Of a stretch of DNA of 14,562 bases, positions 1 to 9,248 are shown in pieces; positions within the stretch are counted from its first letter, which is position 1, and each line of letters opens with the position of its first letter. The stretch is from Acidobacteriota bacterium (lineage in GTDB: Bacteria > Acidobacteriota > Thermoanaerobaculia > Multivoradales > JAHEKO01): assembly GCA_024638355.1 (NCBI GenBank), contig JAHEKO010000048.1, positions 1-14,562 of the forward strand, read 5' to 3'. Both the position numbers and the translations under genes were made by a program. The notes beneath the pieces are model-generated. The model was not told the DNA's origin, made no database searches, and worked only from the letters and a program-made list of their open reading frames with translations.

Positions 1-1
1 T

Positions 2-694
2 GGCGTGCTCCTTCACGGCTCGCGGCGGAAGCTCAAGCTCTTTGCCACGGAGCCCGACTTCATCCTCCTGTCCGAGGAGGCTCAGGAGTCGGTCGATATC
101 AAGAAGGCGCCGCTCGCCGCCGCGCTGATGGGCGGGGTCGTGCTCTCCGTGTTGCTCGGGGTGATTCCGATCTACATCGCCGCCGTCGCCGGGGCCGTCC
201 TGATGATCCTGACCCGCTGCCTGACGATGGACGACGCCTACCGGTCGATCGAGTGGCGCGCGGTCTTCCTGATCGCCGGCATGCTGCCGATGGGGATGGC
301 GCTGCAGGAGACCGGCGCCGCGCGCTGGCTCACCGACCAGGTGGTCGGCCTGATCGGCGAAGGCTCGCCGCTGTTGATCGTCGCCGGTCTCTACGTCGTC
401 ACCGCCCTGGGCGCGCAGGTGATGCCCACCTCCGCGGTAGCCATTCTGATGGCGCCGATCGCCCTCAACACCGCCGCCGATCTCGGCCTCTCCCCGCTCG
501 CCCTGATGATGACCGTCGCGCTGTCGGCCTCGGCCAGCTTCATGAGCCCGGTCGCGCATCCGGCCAACGTGCTGATCATGGGCCCCGGCGGCTACCGCTT
601 CTCGGACTACATCAAGGTCGGCCTGCCGCTGACGCTGATCTGCCTGGCGGTCGTGCTGCTCGTGCTGCCGCTCTTCTGGCCGTTGACGTCGTAG
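2..694 (+). CDS. SLC13/DASS-family permease, C-terminal part (5' end outside window)
   Basis: Inner-membrane transporter of the divalent anion:sodium symporter / ArsB-like superfamily; the substrate cannot be told. The reading frame is open to the left edge. Its first ~30 residues ([12 protein letters not shown], then PDFILL) resemble the end of a TrkA-C/RCK_C domain, which many SLC13 permeases carry in the middle of the protein, so this is a C-terminal fragment and the GTG at 5 is not the true start. About six hydrophobic segments follow. The stretch [17 protein letters not shown] and the later [20 protein letters not shown], followed by [12 protein letters not shown], match the conserved substrate/cation-binding half-helix and the C-terminal signature of this family. 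It ends 146 bases before the MbtH-like gene and has no obvious functional tie to it. The family is secure; the substrate is not assigned. Confidence 0.85.
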   Translation, partial: GVLLHGSRRKLKLFATEPDFILLSEEAQESVDIKKAPLAAALMGGVVLSVLLGVIPIYIAAVAGAVLMILTRCLTMDDAYRSIEWRAVFLIAGMLPMGMALQETGAARWLTDQVVGLIGEGSPLLIVAGLYVVTALGAQVMPTSAVAILMAPIALNTAADLGLSPLALMMTVALSASASFMSPVAHPANVLIMGPGGYRFSDYIKVGLPLTLICLAVVLLVLPLFWPLTS

Positions 695-840
695 TCGGAG
701 GAAAAGCAGGTCACGCCGGCGGGTCCCGAACGGGAAGGGCGAGGTCCGGCTGTGAGACACTCGACCGAACTCGAAAAACCACGGAGAGTCCTCCGAGCGG
801 CGTGACGGCCGGACGCGGCGGGCTCGAGAAGGGAGAGCGC

Positions 841-1068
841 ATGCGCTGGCACGAGAGATGGGGTCCACCCGACGAGACGCACAAGTACGCGGTGGTCATC
901 AATCACGAAGAGCAGTACTCGATCTGGCCCGCCGACAAGGAGGTCCCGGCGGGGTGGAAGGCGATCGGCAAGACCGGCTCCAAGCGAGCGTGCCTCGACT
1001 ACATCGAGGAGGTCTGGACCGACATGCGGCCGCTCAGCCTGCGCAAGCGGATGGAGCGTCGCGAGTAG
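841..1068 (+). CDS. MbtH-like protein, stand-alone
   Basis: A 75-residue MbtH-family protein. Family members bind the adenylation domains of nonribosomal peptide synthetases (NRPS) and are often needed for their folding or activity. The family signature is nearly complete: [15 protein letters not shown], then PAGWKAIG, then [18 protein letters not shown], including the three conserved tryptophans (in SIWP, GWK and VWTD). The length matches the usual ~70 residues. The ATG at 841 is preceded by a good GGGAGAG ribosome-binding site; the same frame is open upstream, but that stretch overlaps the transporter and lacks family similarity. No NRPS gene lies in the window, which makes this an orphan copy. 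It converges with hemW, the two stop codons being only seven bases apart. Confidence 0.93.
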   Translation: MRWHERWGPPDETHKYAVVINHEEQYSIWPADKEVPAGWKAIGKTGSKRACLDYIEEVWTDMRPLSLRKRMERRE

Positions 1069-1075
1069 CTAGCGG

Positions 1076-2215
1076 CTAAGGCGCCAGGTCGCGCGCGATG
1101 CCGTCGGCGACCGCCAGGCCGCGGAGCGTAGCGCGTAGATAACGACCGTCCCGTTCGACCAGCCCGTCCGCGATCAGCCGTTCGAGCCTCGGCGAGTCAC
1201 GGGTGAGGTCGACACCACAGCTGATCGCGAGCGCCTCCACGTCGACGCCGACGGAGGTTCGCAGCCCGAGCATCAGGCGCTCGAGCGCCAGCTCGCGATC
1301 GCCGAGCTCCTCGGTGGCCTGAATCGGCCGCTCGCCGGCATCGACCGACCGCTGCCAGGCTCCGAGAGACCGGTGGTTCCACCAGCGCCGCCGGCCGGCG
1401 AAGGAGTGCGCGGACGGACCGAGACCCAGGTAGGGCGTGTGGTCCCAATACTTCGTGTTGTGGCGTGAGCGGTGCTCCGGCTCGCGCGCGAAGCTACACG
1501 CCTCGTAGCCCGGCAGGCCGGCGTCACGCAGGAGGCGATGCGTGAGCAGAAAGAGCACGGCCTGCCGATCCTCGGGCATCTCCTCCAGCTCGCCGCGGCG
1601 CTTGCGCACGCCGAACACGGTCTTCTCGTGCACGGTGAGCTGGTAGCAGGAGAGGTGGTCGGGGCCGAGCGCGACCGCGGTCTCGAGATCCGAACGCCAC
1701 GCCGCCTCGCTCTGGCCGGGCAAGCCGTAGATCAGATCGATCGAGAGCGTGGAGAAGCCGGCGGTCGCGGCCGCCTCGACCGCCCGGCGCGCCTGATCCG
1801 GAGTGTGCCCGCGCCCGAGAAACTCGAGCGCCGTCGGATCGAAGGACTGGACGCCCAGGCTGAGAGTGCGCACCCCGAGCGCTCGCCAGGCGCGGAGCCG
1901 CTCGACGGTCACGTCTTCCGGGTTCGCCTCGAGAAAGATCCACGGGTCGTCCGCCGGCCGCAGACGGCTGGAGATCGCCGCAAGGATCCGGTCGAGCTGG
2001 TCGGGCTCGACCAGCGAAGGAGTACCGCCGCCGAAGTAGATCGTGTCGAAGCCCTCCCACGCACCCGCATCCGCGTCACCCCACAGCCCGGTCTCCGCGA
2101 TCAGGCTCCGAACGAAGCGCTCGCGCCGCTCGACGTCTCCGACCACCACCGCGAAGTCGCAGTAGGGGCAGACCGTTGCGCAAAACGGCACGTGCAGATA
2201 GAGCCCGGGCGCCAC
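1076..2215 (-). CDS. hemW: Heme chaperone HemW (radical SAM, HemN-like)
   Basis: A 379-residue radical SAM protein of the HemW group, cytoplasmic proteins that bind heme and deliver it to target enzymes; older annotations call it oxygen-independent coproporphyrinogen III oxidase-like. The cluster motif CxxxCxxC is at Cys12, Cys16 and Cys19, followed by Asp-Phe. True HemN has a fourth cysteine at that point (CxxxCxxCxC), so HemW is the better call. FGGGTPS (61-67) is the S-adenosylmethionine-binding glycine motif, and RHNTKYW (251-257) is the HemW/HemN HNxxYW signature. A HemN-type C-terminal helical/winged domain follows from about 300. The start is a GTG at 2215, just before the conserved LYLHVPFC segment; no strong ribosome-binding site is visible, so a slightly different start is possible. 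It is divergent from the M24 peptidase gene, with 164 bases between them. Confidence 0.92.
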   Translation of the reverse strand: MAPGLYLHVPFCATVCPYCDFAVVVGDVERRERFVRSLIAETGLWGDADAGAWEGFDTIYFGGGTPSLVEPDQLDRILAAISSRLRPADDPWIFLEANPEDVTVERLRAWRALGVRTLSLGVQSFDPTALEFLGRGHTPDQARRAVEAAATAGFSTLSIDLIYGLPGQSEAAWRSDLETAVALGPDHLSCYQLTVHEKTVFGVRKRRGELEEMPEDRQAVLFLLTHRLLRDAGLPGYEACSFAREPEHRSRHNTKYWDHTPYLGLGPSAHSFAGRRRWWNHRSLGAWQRSVDAGERPIQATEELGDRELALERLMLGLRTSVGVDVEALAISCGVDLTRDSPRLERLIADGLVERDGRYLRATLRGLAVADGIARDLAP

Positions 2216-2379
2216 ACGGTCAGGATACCGAGCGCGTCGAGATCGTCAACGAGCCCTCGGCGGCGCGAGGAGCCGCTCCAAGGAAGGGGCGCCTGAGAAC
2301 CAAATGATGGCAGTATTCCGGCACTGTCGCGCCGAGAGAGCGAACAGACCCGACCCAGACCGCAATCAGGGAGGTAGAG

Positions 2380-3891
2380 ATGCACCGTCCGCTACCCATG
2401 CTCATCACATGCTTGCTGCTAGCCACTCCCGTCGGTCGTTCGGCCGCTGCCGACGAAGAGCCGTTGTTCAGCCCGTTCAGCTACGACTACGCGAGCGAGG
2501 CCGCCATCGCCGCCGAGATCGACGTGGACGACCCCGACCCGGCCCGGCTGCGCGACATCTTTGCCAGGCGCAGAGCGCGAGTCATCGAAGCCATGCCCTC
2601 CGGCGCGATGCTGATCTTTTCCGTCGAGCGGGCGCAGGAGAGGCGGCTCGAGTTCCAGGTGCCCCACTCCGACAATCACGACTTCATCTACCTGACGGGT
2701 CTGGACGGCATCGACAGCCTCGACTCCGCGATACTCCTGCTACCGGCACACGCCGACGCCGAAGGGAGGCTCGACGAGGAGCCGCGCGATCGGGTGGTCC
2801 TCTACACCTCCGGGGATCCCGCCGCCCTGTCGAGTCGTACCGGTATCGCAGAGGTGCGACGGTTTTCGAAGCTCGAGGAGAACCTCTCGGTCGCAATGAC
2901 CGACTTCCGCGACTGGCGCGTCACCCAGGTACGCCGCTACCCGCTGGCCGCCGCGCTGGCCCGCGCCTGGGGCCGCAGCGACAAGGTGCTGTACCTCAAC
3001 TACCCACGGTTCTTCCGGCTCGGCATGCCCGAACCGGCTCGCATCGAGACGTTCGAGCGCATCCGCCGGTTCTCTCCGGAGATCGCCCTGCGGGACTCGG
3101 CGGACATCCTGGACCAGGTGCGCATGCTGCAGGACTCCTGGTCCCTGGCGAATCTGCGCCGCGCGGTCGAGATCACCGGCGACGGAGTGGTCGAGGCGCT
3201 GCGTGCGGCACGACCCGGGATGACCGAGAAGGAAGTCATGGAGGTGATGGACTTCGTGTACAGGTATCACGGTGCGACGCTCGGCTTCCCGACCTCGGTG
3301 CGCCGCGAGACCGGCGACGATTCCGAAGCCGAACCGAGCGTTCCCGAGGGCTGGATCGAATTCGTGCCGCGCTCCGGGGGGGCCGTCATCGAGCCCGGCG
3401 ACATGGTCTGGACCGACACCGGCGCCGCCTTCAATCACTACTCGGCCGACATTCAGCGCAACATCCCGGTCGATGGCACTTTCACAACCGAGCAACGTCG
3501 CTTGTACACGATCGCTCTCGACGTGCAAACCACCGTCATCGAGATGGTTCGACCGGGTGTCACCTGGTGGGACCTACACGACAAAGCGATACAGATGCTG
3601 CGCGATGCGGGCGGCTACGACGTCGACTACTACTACGGCATTGGACATTTCATCGGCATGGAAGTGCACGACGAAGGCGACTACACCGTGCCGTTGCAGC
3701 CGGGCATGGTGCTTTCCATCGAGCAGGGCGTGATGAAGCCCGGCGAGCCCCGCATCGCATTCGAAGACGACGTGCTGGTGACCGAAAACGGCTTCGAGTG
3801 GTTGAGCAGGGGCATTCCGATCGAGATCGACGAGATCGAGCGGATCTTCAAGACGCCCAGCGCGTTCGACAGTTTTATCGAGGCCCGGTAA
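2380..3891 (+). CDS. Exported M24B metallopeptidase, Xaa-Pro aminopeptidase (aminopeptidase P) family
   Basis: A 503-residue dinuclear metal aminopeptidase of the aminopeptidase P type, expected to remove N-terminal residues preceding proline. An N-terminal signal peptide (residues 1 to ~24, hydrophobic core LITCLLLATPV, then SAAAD) predicts export. An N-terminal aminopeptidase P domain spans about 50-220; its PHSDNHDFIYLTGL segment is the usual HxxxDFxYLTG region. The catalytic pita-bread domain follows with all five metal ligands visible: Asp346 (WTDTGA), Asp357 (SADIQRN), His423 (GIGHFIGMEVHD), Glu448 (SIEQG) and Glu462 (FEDDVLVTENG). The enzyme should therefore be active. The start is the ATG at 2380, with AGGGAGG five bases upstream. 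The next gene, an exported tricorn-like protease, starts 214 bases downstream on the same strand, suggesting a shared role in extracytoplasmic peptide breakdown. Confidence 0.92.
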   Translation: MHRPLPMLITCLLLATPVGRSAAADEEPLFSPFSYDYASEAAIAAEIDVDDPDPARLRDIFARRRARVIEAMPSGAMLIFSVERAQERRLEFQVPHSDNHDFIYLTGLDGIDSLDSAILLLPAHADAEGRLDEEPRDRVVLYTSGDPAALSSRTGIAEVRRFSKLEENLSVAMTDFRDWRVTQVRRYPLAAALARAWGRSDKVLYLNYPRFFRLGMPEPARIETFERIRRFSPEIALRDSADILDQVRMLQDSWSLANLRRAVEITGDGVVEALRAARPGMTEKEVMEVMDFVYRYHGATLGFPTSVRRETGDDSEAEPSVPEGWIEFVPRSGGAVIEPGDMVWTDTGAAFNHYSADIQRNIPVDGTFTTEQRRLYTIALDVQTTVIEMVRPGVTWWDLHDKAIQMLRDAGGYDVDYYYGIGHFIGMEVHDEGDYTVPLQPGMVLSIEQGVMKPGEPRIAFEDDVLVTENGFEWLSRGIPIEIDEIERIFKTPSAFDSFIEAR

Positions 3892-4105
3892 CTCAGCCGC
3901 GGCCGGCCGGTCAGGCGCTGCAGCCGATGGCCACCCCCGCCTTCCTCTGGTTCCTTCTGAGGCTCGACCTCTGTTCGATCGAGAGGCGGACCTGGAGACC
4001 GGGACGGAAGCCTGAGACTCATCGGCTCCATGGCTCGATACACTGGACGGGTGGCGGGAGCTCACCGCCCGCCACTACCCGAACGAACCAGTCTGGAGGA
4101 CCCGA

Positions 4106-7100
4106 ATGACGCTCGTCGCTCGTTCACTCATGACCGTCGTCTGCGCTCTCGCGCTCGCTCTCGCGAGCGGTTCGGCCGCGGCCGACGAAGCACGCCTGTT
4201 GCGCTACCCGACCATCCACGGTGACTTCGTCGTCTTCGCCTACGCAGGCGACCTCTGGCGAGTCGCCTCGACCGGCGGCGAAGCCCGGCGCCTCACCTCG
4301 CACGAGGGGGTCGAGCTCACGCCCAAGATCTCGGGGGACGGGAAGTGGGTCGCCTACTCGGCAGAGTACAGCGGCACCCGTCAGGTCTTCGTGATTCCAG
4401 CGGCCGGCGGCGAGCCCAGGCAGCTGACCTTCTACAACGACGTGGGCATCATGCCGCCGCGCGGCGGCTTCGACTACTGGGTGCAGGGCTGGAGCGCCGA
4501 CGGCAAGATCCTGGTGCGAATGAACCGCACACCCTGGGGCCGCCGCCCGGGCCTTTACTACCTGGTCGATCCCGCGGGTGGGCTGGAGCAGCCGCTACCC
4601 GTACCGGTCGGAGGCAGCGCCTCGTTCTCACCCGACGGCACGAAGCTCGCCTACACCTACTTCGACCGCGAGTTCCGCACCTGGAAGCGGCACATGGGTG
4701 GACGCAACCAAGACATCTGGACACTCGATCTGGAGGCGATGCAGTCCCGGCGCCTGACCGACTGGCAGGGAGGCGACAACTTCCCGATGTGGCACGGCGA
4801 CAAGATCTACTTCACCTCCGACCGCGAGCACACGCTCAACCTGTTCTCGATCGACCCCGAGAGCGGCGAGACCGTCAAGCTCACCGACTTCGACGAGTAC
4901 GACGTTCTCTGGCCGAGCCTCGGCACCGGTGCCATCGTCTTCATGAACGGCGGCTGGCTCTACCGATACGACCTCGAAACGGGGCGGCAGGCGAAGATCC
5001 CCGTGACCATCGGCAACGATCTGCCGGACACGGTCGCGCGCTGGATCGACGTCGGCGACGACGCGGTGGCGGTGGACGTCGCGCCCGACGCCAAGCGAGT
5101 GGTGCTGGAGTCGCGCGGCGATCTGTTCAGCGTGCCGGCCAAGAACGGCGCGACCCGCAATCTGACCCTCACGCAGGGCGTGCGCGAGAGCGCGCCCGCC
5201 TGGTCGCCCGACGGCCGCTGGGTCGCCTACTACTCCGACGCGAGCGGCGAGATGGAGCTCTACTTGGCGTCCCAGGATGGCGAAGGCGACCCGCGTCAGC
5301 TGACCGAGGGGAGCGCGGTCTGGCGCTACCCGGCGCGCTGGAGCCCGGACTCCAAGTCGCTGGCGTTCGCCGACAGCGCCTCCCGGCTGCACGTGCTCGA
5401 CGTCGAGAGCGGAGCCATGACGCTGGCGGCCACCGGGCGCCTGGGCGACATCGACTACTACCGATGGTCGCCCGACAGTCGGTGGGTCGTCTTCGAGACG
5501 ACCCACCCGGAGACCGATCTGCCGGCCCTGGGGCTCTACTCGCTCGGCAAGCGGAGCGTGACCATCCTGGGCGACGGCCAGACCTTCGACGTCCAGCCGG
5601 TGTTCGGCACCGGCGGGTCGCACCTCTTCTTCCTGAGCAACCGCGACTACAACATCAACTTCTCGGATTTCGAGTTCAACTACGTCTACGACAACGCCAC
5701 CCGGGTCTACGCCGCGGCTCTCGACCCCGCCGCGGAGGCGCTCTTTCCGCTCCGCTCCGACGAGGTCGAGATCGACGGCGGCGACGGCGAGAACGGCGAC
5801 GAGGAGGACGAAGAAAAAGAGGAGCCCCGCGTGACGGTGGTGGCCGAGGGCTTCGTCTCCCGCACGGTCGCCCTGCCCGGCCTGGCGGCGGGGAACTACG
5901 ACGGGCTGGCGGCGGTGGAGGGTGCCGTGCTCTACCGCAAGCTACCGGACGGCGGCGACCCGGCGTTGATGCGCTACGACCTGGAGGAGCGGGAGGAGAA
6001 GGAGATCGCCGGCGGGGTGCGCGAGTACGTCCTGGCCGCACGGGGGGAGAAGGTCCTGATGCGCAAGGACGACGGCTGGAGCATCGCCGAGGCCGAGCCC
6101 GGCGCCGAGGCCGAGAGGATCGATCTGTCGAATGTCCGCATGAGGCTCGAGCCCCGCCTCGAGTGGCAGCAGATGTTCGACGAGGGCTGGCGCATCGGCC
6201 GCGACTGGTTCTACGACGAGCGGATGCACGGCGTCGACTGGCAGACGATGAAGGAGCGCTATGGCGTCCTGGTGCCGCACGTGGCCCACCGTACCGATCT
6301 GGACTTCATCTTCGGCGAGATGGCGGGCGAGCTCGAGGCCGGCCACGCCTACGTGCAGAGAGGCAGCGAGCGCACGGTCGAGCGTGTCGAAGGGGGCATG
6401 CTCGGCGCCGAGATCGAGGCGGACGAGTCGGGTCGTTACCGGATCTCCAAGATCTTCGCCGGCGAGAACTGGGAAGGCACCTACCGGTCGCCGCTCACCG
6501 AGCCCGGCATCGACGCCCGCGTCGGCGACTTCCTGCTGGCGATCGACGGCGTCGAGCTGACCACCTCCGACAACCCCTACCGGCTACTGGAGGGCAAGGG
6601 CGATCAGCAGGTGGAGCTGGAGCTCAACGACTCACCGAGCTCGAGCGGTGCCCGAACCGTGACCGTGCGGACGATCACCGACGAGCGGCCGCTCCGTTAC
6701 CTCGACTGGATCACCAGCCGGGCCGCCCTGGTCGACGAGCTGTCGAGCGGCCGGATCGGCTACATGCATCTGCCCAACACCGCCATCGAGGGCAACCGGG
6801 CGCTCCAGAGATTCTTCTACAGCCAGGTGAGCAAGCCGGCCTTGATCGTCGACGACCGCTACAACGGTGGCGGCTTCATCCCCGACCGCATGATCGAGAT
6901 GCTGTCGAGGACGACGCTCTCCTACTGGTCGCGGCGCGGCATCGAGGCGTTCACCACCCCCGGCTTCCGCCACGACGGGCCGAAAGCCATGCTGATCAAC
7001 GGCTACGCCGCGTCGGGCGGCGACGCGCTGCCGTACTACTTTCGCAAGGAGGGACTCGGTCCGCTGATCGGCACCACCACCTGGGGCGGCCTGATCGGAA

Positions 7101-7354
7101 TCTCGGGCAATCCACTGCTGGCCGACGGCGGCGGCATCCTCTATCCGACCTTCCGGTTCTACGACACCGACGGCGAATGGGCGGTCGAGAACGTCGGCGT
7201 CGAGCCGGACTTCGAAGTCTGGGATCTTCCGGAGGCGATCGCCGCAGGCCGCGACCCCTCGATCGAGAAGGCGGTGGAGGTCCTACTCGAGGCGCTCGAG
7301 AGCTTCGAAGGCGACCCCGAGACGCCGACGCCGCCGGACATGGGCGGCCGGTAG
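4106..7354 (+). CDS. Exported tricorn-like protease, S41 family
   Basis: A 1082-residue homologue of archaeal tricorn protease, a serine peptidase that degrades oligopeptides. A signal peptide covers residues 1 to ~26, so this bacterial form is exported. Beta-propeller repeats fill about 30-540, with recurring WSPDG/FSPDGTKLAY/WSPDSRWV blades typical of WD40/TolB-like and DPP-like modules. A strongly acidic insert lies at 557-573 (Asp/Glu/Gly). The core domain contains His747 (LEAGHAYV), then a PDZ domain (about 760-850, VGDFLLAIDGVEL). The S41 catalytic domain has DDRYNGGG, the nucleophile Ser970 in AASGGDALPY, and a WAVENVGVEPD segment with Glu1028. These align in order with the known tricorn residues His746, Ser965 and Glu1023, so it is probably active. 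The start ATG has GGAGG upstream (CTGGAGGACCCGA). A second in-frame ATG at 4130 would still leave a signal peptide. Confidence 0.93.
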   Translation: MTLVARSLMTVVCALALALASGSAAADEARLLRYPTIHGDFVVFAYAGDLWRVASTGGEARRLTSHEGVELTPKISGDGKWVAYSAEYSGTRQVFVIPAAGGEPRQLTFYNDVGIMPPRGGFDYWVQGWSADGKILVRMNRTPWGRRPGLYYLVDPAGGLEQPLPVPVGGSASFSPDGTKLAYTYFDREFRTWKRHMGGRNQDIWTLDLEAMQSRRLTDWQGGDNFPMWHGDKIYFTSDREHTLNLFSIDPESGETVKLTDFDEYDVLWPSLGTGAIVFMNGGWLYRYDLETGRQAKIPVTIGNDLPDTVARWIDVGDDAVAVDVAPDAKRVVLESRGDLFSVPAKNGATRNLTLTQGVRESAPAWSPDGRWVAYYSDASGEMELYLASQDGEGDPRQLTEGSAVWRYPARWSPDSKSLAFADSASRLHVLDVESGAMTLAATGRLGDIDYYRWSPDSRWVVFETTHPETDLPALGLYSLGKRSVTILGDGQTFDVQPVFGTGGSHLFFLSNRDYNINFSDFEFNYVYDNATRVYAAALDPAAEALFPLRSDEVEIDGGDGENGDEEDEEKEEPRVTVVAEGFVSRTVALPGLAAGNYDGLAAVEGAVLYRKLPDGGDPALMRYDLEEREEKEIAGGVREYVLAARGEKVLMRKDDGWSIAEAEPGAEAERIDLSNVRMRLEPRLEWQQMFDEGWRIGRDWFYDERMHGVDWQTMKERYGVLVPHVAHRTDLDFIFGEMAGELEAGHAYVQRGSERTVERVEGGMLGAEIEADESGRYRISKIFAGENWEGTYRSPLTEPGIDARVGDFLLAIDGVELTTSDNPYRLLEGKGDQQVELELNDSPSSSGARTVTVRTITDERPLRYLDWITSRAALVDELSSGRIGYMHLPNTAIEGNRALQRFFYSQVSKPALIVDDRYNGGGFIPDRMIEMLSRTTLSYWSRRGIEAFTTPGFRHDGPKAMLINGYAASGGDALPYYFRKEGLGPLIGTTTWGGLIGISGNPLLADGGGILYPTFRFYDTDGEWAVENVGVEPDFEVWDLPEAIAAGRDPSIEKAVEVLLEALESFEGDPETPTPPDMGGR

Positions 7355-7558
7355 CCTCGTGCGACTGCCGCTCAGGCTCCCGAGCCGATCGTGACCAGCC
7401 CACCGGTCTGCGGCCCCGGTCATTCGGGCTGACTCATCTCGCTACGCCGATTGGACGGACCGAAGCCCGGCCTTACCCGGCGCACTCGCTCGGGAGCGGA
7501 TGTCGAGCCTGCGCCCACCGCGACGAGAGGAGATCGTGGGCGGGCGATACCAGCCGAC

Positions 7559-9175
7559 TCAGGAGCCGCCGATCTGCACCAACGGGGAGCTGCCGCCGGC
7601 GGTCGAACCCTCAGGGGCGACCCCCTGGAAAGGCAGATTGTCGGCGGGAATCGGCTCCCAGAACTCCTGGGTCTCATAGAGGCAGCGGACTTGCGCGTAG
7701 CGCATCAGCGAGCGGATGACCGCGTTCTCCGAGCCCGGGTAGGCCGCCATCAGCTCCTGGATGCGCGACCACATCTTGCGCTCCTCCGGCCCCTGGCGGA
7801 TCATCTTCTTGAGCACGTTGACGCCCAACTGATCGGCCTTGCGCGGCAGCGGCTTTCCGGCATCACCACGCTCCAGGGCGAAGGCGCCCCGCGGGGGGCC
7901 CAGCTTCTTGAGCATGGTCTCGACCCGGTCCGCAAAGCGATCCGGAGTGTAGAGACGGTTGCAGAGCCAGGTCATCCCCTCGGTGAGCTGCTCGTTGGTC
8001 ATCTGGGTCGGTACGAAGTTGGTCTTCAGTATCGAATCCGAGACCTCGGCGTCGGAGGCCACCAACCGCCCCGCGTCCTTGAGGCGGGCGTAGAGCGGTG
8101 TCGCGCTCATCGCCACCAGGGGGTTGAGGCTGAACACCGGGATGCCGCTGAGCATGGCGAATTCGTACTGGCGCTCGAAGATGTCGATGCCGTCGGCGTC
8201 GAAGCCGACGATCATGCCGCCCAGCACCACGATGCCGTGCTCGAAGAAGACGCCTATCTGCTGCACCAGGTCGATGCCCACGTTCTGGCGCTTCTTGGTC
8301 TCCTTCAGGGCCTCCATGTTGGGGGTCTCGATGCCGACGAAGACCGATGTCAGCCCGCACTCTGCCATCAACCGCATGATCTCGGGATCGCGAGCGGCGT
8401 CGATCGAAACCTGGGTCTGGAATGACATCGGCCCGTTGGGACGGCTCAGATTCCAGTCGCGCAGCGCCTCCATCAGCTCCTTGGCCCGCTTGCGGTAGAC
8501 GGTGAAATTGTCGTCGGCGAGGAAGACCGAGTTGTAGCCCAGGTCGTAGAGTTGGTCGAGCTCGGCGATCACCATCTCCACCGGCTTGTGGCGCTGCTTG
8601 CGGCCCAGATACTGAATGACGTCGCAGAAGTCGCACTCGAAAGGACAACCGCGCGAAGTTTGGACGCAGCCGACCAATGCCTCGTCGTTTGGATAGAGGT
8701 CCCAGCGCGGCAGCGGCGAAGTGGAGAGATCCGGTTGCGGGCACTCGTATTCAGCCTTCCAGGTGCCGTTCTCGAGATCGTTGAAGAACTCCTCCGCGAT
8801 CGACTCCATCTCACCGATCACCAGGATGTCGCAGTGACCGCGGATGATGTGCGGCGAAAGCGATGCGTAGGGGCCGCCGACGATCACCGTCTTGCCGCGG
8901 CGCCTGAACTCGTCGGCGGCGGCCAGCATGGCTCTCTCCTGGGTGATCTTGCCGGTGATGCCGATGAAGTCGGCATCCGTGTCGTAGTTGATCGGCTCGA
9001 TGTGCTCTTCGCAGATTTCGATCTTCCAGTCCTTCGGCGCCATCGCCGCCACCGTGACCGTCGCCAGATCAGCAACCGCCTGGATCGGCGGCAGGCCCAT
9101 GAACTCGTAGACCTCGGCCCCGAAGTAGCTCGGGTTCGTGTTCTTGGGGTTGATCAAATACAGGGACTTCGCCAT
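7559..9175 (-). CDS. B12-binding-domain radical SAM protein (DUF4070 type)
   Basis: A 538-residue class-B-like radical SAM enzyme. Residues ~1-150 form a cobalamin-binding-type Rossmann domain (FIGITGKITQERAML, then VIVGGPYASLSP); the classical DxHxxG motif is absent, as in many members. The radical SAM domain begins around 165 with TSRGCPFECDFCDV, giving the CxxxCxxC cluster at Cys177, Cys181 and Cys184. It continues with LYDLGYNSVFLADDNF and VGIETPN, common in this family. The ~150-residue tail looks like DUF4070, shared with HpnP-like methyltransferases. The substrate cannot be read from the sequence; methylation of an unactivated carbon is the usual chemistry for the wider family. The start ATG at 9175 has GAGGA seven bases upstream. 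The 109-base gap before it holds a possible promoter, so it is probably transcribed separately from the lanthipeptide-type operon behind it. It is convergent with the tricorn-like gene. Confidence 0.85.
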   Translation of the reverse strand: MAKSLYLINPKNTNPSYFGAEVYEFMGLPPIQAVADLATVTVAAMAPKDWKIEICEEHIEPINYDTDADFIGITGKITQERAMLAAADEFRRRGKTVIVGGPYASLSPHIIRGHCDILVIGEMESIAEEFFNDLENGTWKAEYECPQPDLSTSPLPRWDLYPNDEALVGCVQTSRGCPFECDFCDVIQYLGRKQRHKPVEMVIAELDQLYDLGYNSVFLADDNFTVYRKRAKELMEALRDWNLSRPNGPMSFQTQVSIDAARDPEIMRLMAECGLTSVFVGIETPNMEALKETKKRQNVGIDLVQQIGVFFEHGIVVLGGMIVGFDADGIDIFERQYEFAMLSGIPVFSLNPLVAMSATPLYARLKDAGRLVASDAEVSDSILKTNFVPTQMTNEQLTEGMTWLCNRLYTPDRFADRVETMLKKLGPPRGAFALERGDAGKPLPRKADQLGVNVLKKMIRQGPEERKMWSRIQELMAAYPGSENAVIRSLMRYAQVRCLYETQEFWEPIPADNLPFQGVAPEGSTAGGSSPLVQIGGS

Positions 9176-9230
9176 GAGTCAGTCCTCACATGGGTTTGGA
9201 GTAGGGAGCCTGTCGGAGCAGCAACCTCTT

Positions 9231-9236
9231 ATTCTA
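9231..9236 (-). promoter_or_regulatory. Possible -10 element of a promoter for the radical SAM gene
   Basis: On the minus strand this reads TAGAAT, one mismatch from TATAAT, preceded by TGC, in an AT-richer patch of otherwise GC-rich DNA 55 bases upstream of the radical SAM start codon. No convincing -35 is found at 16-18 bases, so this is weak evidence. Confidence 0.25.
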
Positions 9237-9248
9237 GCAAAGTTTGGC

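Noticed and set aside
1472..2296. Long plus-strand open frame opposite hemW
   Set aside because: Shadow of the GC-rich hemW gene; no family similarity, and the minus strand carries clear HemW motifs.
7355..7558. Search for an RNA gene or terminator between the tricorn-like and radical SAM genes
   Set aside because: No tRNA-like cloverleaf and no stem with a T-tract was found; nothing supportable is seen in this 204-base convergent gap.
8600..8710. The radical SAM protein has RWDLYPND followed by SRGC, resembling EWDLYPDE followed by ARGC in the precursor
   Set aside because: The WDL-P segment and the RGC before the radical SAM cluster are ordinary for B12-binding radical SAM proteins. With such short matches and different spacing I treat it as coincidence.
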